Part shown: positions 1-4,438 of the stretch, one piece after another
How the letters are laid out: each line of letters starts with the position of its first letter
Position numbering within the stretch: position 1 is the first letter of the stretch
Source: an uncultured Lachnospiraceae bacterium
GTDB taxonomy: Bacteria > Bacillota > Clostridia > Lachnospirales > Lachnospiraceae
Direction of reading: 5' to 3'
Length of the DNA: 13,017 nucleotides
Assembly (NCBI GenBank): GCA_934402515.1
Contig: CAKRTZ010000057.1
Coordinates: 1-13,017, forward strand
Position numbers and translations under genes: made by a program
Notes under the pieces: generated by a model
Databases searched by the model: none
Seen by the model: the letters and a program-made list of their open reading frames with translations, nothing else
Told to the model about the DNA's origin: nothing

Positions 1-278
1 ATCCTTTCCTTCAGGAAAACACCACTCAGAAGCATGACCAGTACATACCCCAGAGATTCTATAATGGGACCATTTTTGTATGCCAGTCCCCGGTAGGCAC
101 CGATGGTAAGTAACATGGACACCACCAGAAGTCCGTATCCGCCAATCACATAGAGGTTCAAATATTCTTTGAGAAAGCTGTCATGAGGACGGTTGGCACT
201 TTTCTTCAATAAAAGCTGGGAAAAGGCAGCAATGGTCACAGAGGCAAGATACAGGAGATAATAACACATGCTATTCAT
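1..278 (-). CDS. EamA/SMR-type small membrane transporter, second subunit (C-terminus cut by window edge)
   Basis: My translation gives 92 codons starting MNSMCYYLLYLASVTIAAFS and running off the window. It is strongly hydrophobic, with about three membrane segments visible. The early AAFSQLLLKKSA stretch and the later NGPIIESLGYVLVMLLSG stretch resemble EamA/ArnE-ArnF-type half transporters, which work as dimers of four-helix subunits. The ATG is at 278-276. It overlaps the end of the preceding gene by 8 bases (ATGAATAG, 278-271), and a GGGAG ribosome site ends 7 bases upstream. The two proteins are therefore almost certainly translated together and likely form a heterodimer. By analogy with ArnE/ArnF the cargo could be a polyprenyl-linked sugar; this is inference from the family and from the nearby GT-C gene. 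A generic small drug-efflux pair is the alternative. Confidence 0.8.
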   Translation of the reverse strand, partial: MNSMCYYLLYLASVTIAAFSQLLLKKSANRPHDSFLKEYLNLYVIGGYGLLVVSMLLTIGAYRGLAYKNGPIIESLGYVLVMLLSGVFLKER

Positions 279-687
279 CGTTTTTCTCCCTTCCTCTTGT
301 TTCTGTCATAGACTCACTTGTTGTTTCCCGGTTCTTTTCCGTGTTGATGACGAAGGTTCCCGCAATGACAAGTGCCACACCCAGGATATTCTTCAGAGTA
401 ATAGTGTCATGGAATACCAGTACTGCCCAGATCATCGACCACAGTAACACCATGGCACGGTTGGCATAGGCCACAGATAAATCAAATTTCTTGATTGCCT
501 GCTGCCAGAGGATGGCATAAACTGCCAGGCACAAAAACTCCAGACCAGTGAAGAAAAGCAGCCGGAATACGGTTTCCTGCCCTGACGCCAGCTTGGCGCA
601 GATGCTGGAAAAGGTATAAATCATAATAATCAACTGGAGAATCAGGATGTCCTTCATCGTGATTCTTTTTTGTGTTTCCGTTTTCAA
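271..687 (-). CDS. EamA/SMR-type small membrane transporter, first subunit
   Basis: This is a 138-residue protein with about four hydrophobic segments (roughly residues 14-32, 42-62, 75-93 and 98-116) and a charged C-terminal tail. The segment from YANRAMVLLWSM through LKNILGVALVIAGTFVI is the usual last-helix-pair pattern of EamA/SMR proteins. The start is a TTG at 687. I prefer it to the ATG at residue 11 because AGAGG lies 9 bases upstream of the TTG, while nothing SD-like precedes the ATG. It overlaps the next gene by 8 bases, so the two form a coupled pair. No convincing promoter was found between the gene and 817. The hairpin at 1087-1128 probably isolates it from the genes upstream. 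Function as a lipid-linked sugar flippase half is an inference; substrate unknown. Confidence 0.85.
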   Translation of the reverse strand: MKTETQKRITMKDILILQLIIMIYTFSSICAKLASGQETVFRLLFFTGLEFLCLAVYAILWQQAIKKFDLSVAYANRAMVLLWSMIWAVLVFHDTITLKNILGVALVIAGTFVINTEKNRETTSESMTETRGREKNDE

Positions 688-817
688 GATTTAAGTCCTC
701 TTTATTTTCTTCATTCTTTTAGCTTACCTTTTGGGTGTTCAATTCGCAAGGTTTTACTTTTTAAGTCTTTCTTAATTTTCCCTGCGAAGTCATATCAGTT
801 GGCACTCCCGTTTTGGC

Positions 818-846
818 TTGACTTTCCTGTTTTCATTTTTTATAAT
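818..846 (+). promoter_or_regulatory. Plus-strand sigma-A promoter of the toxin transcript
   Basis: The -35 box TTGACT (818-823) is followed by exactly 17 bases and then a perfect -10 box TATAAT (841-846). Transcription should start near 852-853. No long plus-strand gene follows; the first plausible product is the 28-codon toxin at 1008, so the leader would be about 155 bases. The match to consensus is far better than elsewhere in this gap. Confidence 0.8.
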
Positions 847-850
847 GAAC

Positions 851-883
851 GAGAACGTTCGTTCCGCATCTAAAAACGTTCTC
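851..883 (+). repeat. Inverted repeat at the 5' end of the toxin mRNA
   Basis: GAGAACGTT (851-859) and AACGTTCTC (875-883) are perfect complements separated by 15 bases. In the transcript starting near 852 they would form a 5'-terminal stem-loop. Such 5' stems are common stabilising or regulatory elements in type I toxin mRNAs. The left arm overlaps the LexA-like operator, so it may act as DNA, as RNA, or both. Confidence 0.55.
852..865. promoter_or_regulatory. LexA/SOS-type operator at the toxin promoter start site
   Basis: The sequence AGAACGTTCGTTCC contains GAAC-N4-GTTC (853-864). It matches the Gram-positive LexA (DinR) box CGAACRNRYGTTYC at 12 of 14 positions, the misses being the first base and the eighth. 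It begins 5 bases after the -10 box, over the predicted start site, where a repressor would block initiation. The same segment also contains the shorter palindrome GAACGTTC and an extra GAAC at 847-850, so another dimeric repressor is possible. LexA control is inferred from the motif and its position. Confidence 0.6.
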
Positions 884-967
884 TGTTCTTCAAGTCAAAA
901 TTTCTACAACCATAGTTTTCACTTTGAACTACAATAATATAGTTACCAAGGGAACCGAAGGGGCGAT

Positions 968-1024
968 ATGTCAGCTGCTGGATGCTATACGGAAGGAGCT
1001 GGTGCCAATGGTTACATATTGTGA
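968..1024 (+). CDS. Overlapping 18-codon leader ORF of the toxin mRNA
   Basis: ATG (968-970) opens a reading frame MSAAGCYTEGAGANGYIL ending at TGA (1022-1024). AAGGGG (958-963) lies 4 bases upstream as a possible ribosome site. The ORF overlaps the first codons of the toxin in another frame and covers the toxin ribosome site, so ribosomes translating it would pass through and open that region. This resembles mok in hok/sok or tisA in tisAB. The peptide shows no recognisable domain. The ORF could be accidental, so I rate it as a possible regulatory ORF rather than a protein gene. Confidence 0.3.
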   Translation: MSAAGCYTEGAGANGYIL

Positions 1025-1094
1025 TTTATTCACTTTTGTAATTATGCTTTGCGCAGTTATAACTCTTGTGATTTATGCACAACGTAAAAAGTAG
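1008..1094 (+). CDS. Small hydrophobic peptide toxin, putative holin-like (type I TA)
   Basis: The 28-codon ORF begins MVTYCDLFTFVIMLC and ends with a basic QRKK tail. It has one predicted membrane helix (about residues 7-24) preceded by the MVTY-xx-LF start I associate with the putative holin-like toxin family (Hol_Tox type) of Clostridia and other Firmicutes. Such peptides insert into the membrane and depolarise it. AAGGAG (993-998) lies 9 bases before the ATG. TCAGCT (971-976) could pair with AGCTGG (997-1002) and partly hide this site. The stop codon lies inside the left arm of the terminator hairpin. The setting supports a type I toxin: SOS-like promoter, long leader, shared terminator and convergent antisense promoter. 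Toxicity is inferred. A small membrane regulatory protein is the alternative. Confidence 0.75.
   Translation: MVTYCDLFTFVIMLCAVITLVIYAQRKK
1019..1080 (+). repeat. Imperfect 15-base direct repeat within the toxin ORF (1019-1033 and 1066-1080)
   Basis: TTGTGATTTATTCAC (1019-1033) recurs as TTGTGATTTATGCAC (1066-1080), 14 of 15 identical. The offset is 47 bases, so the copies are read in different frames. The first copy contains the dyad GTGA-TTTAT-TCAC. Because the repeat is not in frame it is not a protein repeat. It could matter for mRNA folding, antisense recognition or protein binding, or be chance in AT-rich sequence. Confidence 0.5.
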
Positions 1095-1183
1095 CGCCCT
1101 CGTCCTGGTAAGATAAGGCGCTACTTTTAGTAACAACTATTTTACCGGCGGCTAGGCTGCATCTAGCTTTCGGTTCTCTTGTT
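1086..1183 (-). ncRNA. Predicted antisense antitoxin RNA, about 95-100 nt
   Basis: The consensus minus-strand promoter at 1190-1218 should start transcription near 1183, and the shared hairpin should end it near 1086. The RNA would carry a small internal stem, GCTAG (1151-1155) with CTAGC (1163-1167), and then the terminator hairpin. It has no convincing ORF. It overlaps the 3' end of the toxin mRNA only across the hairpin, including the last toxin codons, so pairing would begin there. Its 5' sequence resembles, rather than complements, the toxin leader, which differs from the direct-repeat design of Fst par loci. Role as antitoxin is inferred from layout. Confidence 0.65.
1087..1128. terminator. 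Bidirectional terminator hairpin shared by toxin mRNA and antisense RNA
   Basis: AAAAGTAGCGCC (1087-1098) and GGCGCTACTTTT (1117-1128) form a perfect 12-bp stem with an 18-base loop. The A-rich and T-rich outer ends supply a U-run in either direction: CTTTT on the plus strand and CTTTTT on the minus strand. It can therefore stop the toxin mRNA, the antisense RNA, and minus-strand read-through from the GT-C gene ending at 1198. Two RNAs converging on one hairpin are complementary there, as in Fst-type par loci. Confidence 0.85.
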
Positions 1184-1189
1184 AAACAT

Positions 1190-1218
1190 ATTATACGTTA
1201 CACGCTTTTCTTTGTCAA
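1190..1218 (-). promoter_or_regulatory. Perfect-consensus sigma-A promoter for the antisense RNA
   Basis: Read on the minus strand, TTGACA (1218-1213) is followed by exactly 17 bases and TATAAT (1195-1190). Both boxes are perfect and the spacing optimal, as expected for a strong constitutive antitoxin RNA promoter. The -35 box and most of the spacer lie within the final codons and stop of the GT-C gene, whose TAA is at 1200-1198. The downstream minus-strand gene starts about 500 bases away beyond a strong terminator, so a short RNA is the likeliest product. Confidence 0.85.
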
Positions 1219-3024
1219 ACCTGAATTTTCCAGTCCTGCTACCACCAGATAGAGTGGGAAACAGTATACATAGCCGTAGGCATAGCGGAAATCTTTGCCT
1301 ACCGGGGTTGCCAGCATCAGTGTCAGGAAAATTGCCACGGCTGGTAGATATAAGAGCATCCGGCGCTTATTGCGGTACAGCCCAGTCACACACATACAAA
1401 TCAAAATGATCCAGAACAAGGCTCCCACACTCCAGAGAAGTCCGTAGCCCGGAATAATCAAATGCAGTTTAAATAAAATCTCATTGACCTTTACCACCAG
1501 AGGCCCCTTTAGGATTGCCTCTGTATGCAGTCCGAATTCATTTTCACAGACACCCTCGTTCAGGGCAATTTCCGGTTGATCCGATAAGGGAAACCAGTAG
1601 CCTATAGTCTGGTCACGATATGCCACCAGATAATCGCCGGGATATTTCAGGCCAAGCTGCACATAGATTTTCAGGAATTCTCCAAAATGCTCCGACAGGT
1701 ATTCCTGGTTTTTCATGCGCACCAGGCGTTTGAACCAGTCAGAAACATATGGGTTGTACCCCTCTGCCATGCGGGAGGTATCCATAATCTCATTGAGAAA
1801 AGCAGACTGCTCCTCCGTCAGTTCCCGGTCATTCATTAACACTCTGGAAATCTGCTGTCCCGGCATGGAAAGGCTCTCCACCAAATCCGGCTGGGTAACA
1901 CCACAGGCAGTCATTACCGGGCCTTTGACGATGAGAACCAAGACTAAAATGCCTATCTGCGTGGGAAGTACCAGTTTCCAGTCTTTCCGGAAAACAAATA
2001 GGGTAAAGGGGAGCAAAAGCAAAAATGCATAAAATCCATTGGAACGAAACAGGCTTAAGAATATCCCCGATAACAGCATAAAAAGAAGGGTTGTCCAGTT
2101 TTTCCGAAGGGAAAGCCTGTCTTCTCCGGTTCTCTGCAATAACGTGAATAAGGTCAGGGTATACAGCAGTACACACCCAGCAAATACGGTATCTTTCAGC
2201 ATGGAAATGGCATACGCCCCGTTGTAGGGCACCAACGCGTAAAACGCCAGAACCAGCGCATACACCCAGGTTTTCAGTTGAAACCGGTGCAGATACTGCA
2301 TCAGATAAGCCGCACAAAACGCCATAAAGCACATCTGTGCCACTGTGTAGAAGGCAATGGCTTTGGAGGTATCTGCGGTAAAGAAAAGTCCAATCCGGTA
2401 AAACAGCTTAATAATCTGGGTATGTATCCATGGATGATGATTGCTTTGCCCGTATACGCCAATGATCTGGGCATACTGGTTGATGCTGTCCACCGTGAGA
2501 ATCCCCGGGAAGCTTTTCAGAAAATAAGGCATCCAGCAAACCAGGCAAATGCAAAAAGCAAGTAGTCCAAATCGAACATGACTCATGCGGTTGGCATGGG
2601 TTTCCACCTGACCGGCGGCAAGGACATGGCTTTCCATGGTCAAAAATAAAAGCAGCAATACTTTATAAAAAAGAACAAAGAGTCCTACCGCCGTCACCGT
2701 CAGCACGATCAGACGGAACATCCGATTGGTCAGTTCTCCACAGATTCCCTCAAAATCTCCGCAAAGATAAAAAAGAGTAAAGAGAACTCCCATCCCCAAT
2801 GCCGTGCGGCGGGTAGCTTTGGAAATATTTTTTCTGGCGGCTAGGCGAGAAACAGTCCCCACCAATACCAGTCCCAGCAGGAAAAACAGGGCGGTAAGCA
2901 GATGCCGTGTCCCCACGCGGGTTACCTGCATCATCGCCCATGCAATCAAAAAACTTTCCAGGCTCAGAAGTAGATAGAGAGATTTTTGCTGATTTGGATG
3001 ACGAAGTTCTTTTAAATAACGCAT
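1198..3024 (-). CDS. Polytopic GT-C/DUF6020-like membrane glycosyltransferase
   Basis: This 608-residue protein has many hydrophobic segments throughout. It contains the stretch FPGILTVDSINQYAQ (residues 172-186, with D179) and the motif NHHPW (195-199), in the loop after an early membrane helix. This arrangement is what I associate with DUF6020-type members of the GT-C fold, where the first extracytoplasmic loop carries an acidic catalytic residue. GT-C enzymes transfer sugars from polyprenyl phosphates on the outer face of the membrane. The start has AAGGAG 6 bases upstream. It follows the SGNH gene by 18 bases, so the two form an operon. The end of its coding sequence contains the -35 box of the antisense promoter. 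Donor and acceptor unknown; assignment to DUF6020 is from memory of the motif pattern. Confidence 0.75.
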   Translation of the reverse strand: MRYLKELRHPNQQKSLYLLLSLESFLIAWAMMQVTRVGTRHLLTALFFLLGLVLVGTVSRLAARKNISKATRRTALGMGVLFTLFYLCGDFEGICGELTNRMFRLIVLTVTAVGLFVLFYKVLLLLFLTMESHVLAAGQVETHANRMSHVRFGLLAFCICLVCWMPYFLKSFPGILTVDSINQYAQIIGVYGQSNHHPWIHTQIIKLFYRIGLFFTADTSKAIAFYTVAQMCFMAFCAAYLMQYLHRFQLKTWVYALVLAFYALVPYNGAYAISMLKDTVFAGCVLLYTLTLFTLLQRTGEDRLSLRKNWTTLLFMLLSGIFLSLFRSNGFYAFLLLLPFTLFVFRKDWKLVLPTQIGILVLVLIVKGPVMTACGVTQPDLVESLSMPGQQISRVLMNDRELTEEQSAFLNEIMDTSRMAEGYNPYVSDWFKRLVRMKNQEYLSEHFGEFLKIYVQLGLKYPGDYLVAYRDQTIGYWFPLSDQPEIALNEGVCENEFGLHTEAILKGPLVVKVNEILFKLHLIIPGYGLLWSVGALFWIILICMCVTGLYRNKRRMLLYLPAVAIFLTLMLATPVGKDFRYAYGYVYCFPLYLVVAGLENSGLTKKSV

Positions 3025-3042
3025 GCTATCTCCTTTTTTTCC

Positions 3043-4215
3043 TTACTCCAAAATAGCAGCCAGGCGGTCTGCAATGATTTCACGACCTTTTTTATTCAAA
3101 TGAATGGCATCGTCCAGGTATTTTTTATAATTATCCTCGGAAATAGAACCATAATAGTTATCAATCACGGTAACGGAATACTCCTGTGTCACATCGATAA
3201 GATTCAGAAGATAGTTGGGCATTGCGCCGTTTCCGCTGTTGTAGGTATCTCCATTCTGCAACTCTCCGTTTTCATCCACAAACTGCATGTAGGTAGGGGA
3301 CAAAACAATAATACGCACCTGAGGGTAAGTCTCCTGAAACATTTTCAGTGAGGAGGACAGTGCTCCCACATAGGTGCTGGTGTTCATCTCATAGGAAGGA
3401 TCTGTCACATGCCGGTCAGCCTGATAATCACTTCCGTCATAAAACAGTACCAGAGTATCTACAGCAGACATATCCAACGCTTCCAGTTCATCCAGAGTTT
3501 CCCCATAGTTCTTGTCCCCATCTACCTTGGTCAGAGCATTCCGCTGGTAGGTAAAGTCCTGCTCACACAAAGCGGTTACCACCCAGTATAAATTAAACAT
3601 ATCCGACAGGGTTTCATCGGTAATAAATTGGTCTTCATTGGAAATCGTTGTCCCTGCAAAGGAACCGTTAATGACTGAAACGTTCAAATCCTTGTCGGCT
3701 GCTTTTTCTGCAATCATGGATGTAAGGGAATCCTTGCTGTCTCTATCATCTGCAAAGGTGTCATTTCCCAGACAAAGAATAGTCTGCACCCCATCGTCTT
3801 TCTGTGCCGCTAATGCATCCGGCATGATGGGGAACACCACATCCAACACTTCACTGTCAAAAGAAGTATCAATATGATTGGGGTCATAATCAGAGGCCGT
3901 TCCCTTATTCCACTGGTAAATTTTAAAGATAACCAGACCAATAAGGAGGATCATGACAACAAGAAAAATATAATGCCAATTAAATTTTTTGTCATCGTCA
4001 AGAGCATCACGGTACTCACTGTACTCATCATCCTCTTCCTCTGTTTCCATGTGGTCTGCGTAATCTTCCTCGATATCAGATGAACCCTTTTCTCCAGAAC
4101 TCTCTTCCCGGTCTTCCATATCGGTCACTTCTTCAAAATCCATATCATCATCGGACCATTCCTCCCAGTCCTCCAGATTTAAATTTCGTTTGGGTCTATT
4201 TTTATCTTTTTTCAC
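3043..4215 (-). CDS. Membrane-anchored SGNH/GDSL-like protein with acidic cytoplasmic tail
   Basis: The 390-residue protein has a very acidic N-terminal region (residues about 15-75), one membrane helix (about 80-98) and an extracytoplasmic SGNH-like domain (about 120-390). The likely blocks are ILCLGNDTF (146-154) for block I, FYDGSDY (258-264) for the GxND block, and DAIH (369-372) for the C-terminal DxxH pair. In block I the usual GDS reads GND, so Asp152 sits where the nucleophilic serine is expected. The protein may be inactive or my alignment may be off by one. The start is GTG at 4215 with a modest AAAGG site 11 bases upstream. SGNH proteins next to polymer-building membrane enzymes often add or remove acyl groups on envelope glycans, which fits the co-transcribed GT-C gene. 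Confidence 0.75.
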   Translation of the reverse strand: MKKDKNRPKRNLNLEDWEEWSDDDMDFEEVTDMEDREESSGEKGSSDIEEDYADHMETEEEDDEYSEYRDALDDDKKFNWHYIFLVVMILLIGLVIFKIYQWNKGTASDYDPNHIDTSFDSEVLDVVFPIMPDALAAQKDDGVQTILCLGNDTFADDRDSKDSLTSMIAEKAADKDLNVSVINGSFAGTTISNEDQFITDETLSDMFNLYWVVTALCEQDFTYQRNALTKVDGDKNYGETLDELEALDMSAVDTLVLFYDGSDYQADRHVTDPSYEMNTSTYVGALSSSLKMFQETYPQVRIIVLSPTYMQFVDENGELQNGDTYNSGNGAMPNYLLNLIDVTQEYSVTVIDNYYGSISEDNYKKYLDDAIHLNKKGREIIADRLAAILE

Positions 4216-4240
4216 TGTGCGTTTACCTTTCTAATGTGAT

Positions 4241-4274
4241 AGTTATTACATAACTGTTCCCTACTTCACAGTTA
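4241..4274. promoter_or_regulatory. Two overlapping dyads upstream of the SGNH gene
   Basis: AGTTAT-TAC-ATAACT (4241-4255) is a perfect 6-3-6 dyad. TAACTGT (4251-4257) and ACAGTTA (4268-4274) form a second, 7-10-7, sharing the middle half-site. They lie 26-59 bases before the GTG start, downstream of the possible promoter at 4305-4333, and would fit a dimeric repressor site. The regulator is not identified; AT-rich chance dyads cannot be excluded. Confidence 0.4.
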
Positions 4275-4304
4275 TATTATTCCCCTCACAGGTATCACTA
4301 TTCT

Positions 4305-4333
4305 ACTATGAATTCACCTAAAAAACCAGTCAA
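4305..4333 (-). promoter_or_regulatory. Possible promoter of the SGNH/GT-C operon
   Basis: On the minus strand TTGACT (4333-4328) is followed by 17 bases and CATAGT (4310-4305), which matches the -10 consensus at 4 of 6 positions. It would give a leader of about 85 bases containing both dyads at 4241-4274. This is the best candidate I saw in the gap, but the -10 box is weak. Confidence 0.35.
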
Positions 4334-4369
4334 GGCAGGAAATTAAGAAATTTTTCAAAATTTCAGGCA

Positions 4370-4412
4370 CACAGGAAGGGCATCCGCCCTCTAGGGTAGA
4401 TGCCCTCCTGTG
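4370..4412 (-). terminator. Terminator-like hairpin after the surface-protein gene
   Basis: CACAGGAAGGGCATC (4370-4384) pairs with GATGCCCTCCTGTG (4399-4412), leaving one bulged A and a 14-base loop that can close further with CCCT/AGGG. It lies 27 bases after the stop of the surface-protein gene in its direction of transcription. No strong U-run follows directly; AAATTTT and a further A/T-rich stretch come about 7 bases later. It may therefore be a leaky terminator or an RNA 3' end protector. Confidence 0.6.
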
Positions 4413-4438
4413 AATTTAGAATAAAGATGAACTATCAA

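Larger units (their letters stand above)
943..1185. repeat. Long-distance inverted repeat joining the toxin leader and antisense start (arms 943-961 and 1167-1185)
   Basis: TTACCAAGGGAACCGAAGG (943-961) on the plus strand resembles TTAACAAGAGAACCGAAAG read on the minus strand from 1185 to 1167, with 16 of 19 identical. If one plus-strand RNA carried both arms, 18 of 19 positions could pair, because two of the three differences become G-U pairs. The left arm covers the start of the ribosome site of the leader ORF. The right arm lies just past the predicted start of the antisense RNA. The repeat could be a fold-back element of a read-through toxin mRNA or the trace of an inverted duplication of the leader. 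Confidence 0.6.

Noticed and set aside
670..873. 67-codon plus-strand frame ending near the LexA-like site
   Set aside because: It overlaps the start of the transporter gene and runs through the toxin promoter, and its product resembles no family. The promoter explains this stretch better.
912..943. Second plus-strand promoter with -10 TAATAT (935-940) nearer the toxin
   Set aside because: The -10-like box sits at a similar distance from CAAG as in the antisense promoter, but no -35 box exists at 16-18 bases. The promoter at 818-846 is far stronger.
943..1185. Reading the leader/antisense repeat as Fst-type direct repeats for antisense pairing
   Set aside because: The copies are inverted at DNA level, so the two transcripts carry similar, not complementary, sequence there. 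Pairing between the two RNAs is limited to the terminator region.
1829..2332. 167-codon minus-strand frame inside the GT-C gene
   Set aside because: It lies fully within a well-supported membrane-protein gene on the same strand in another frame, and its product has no recognisable features.
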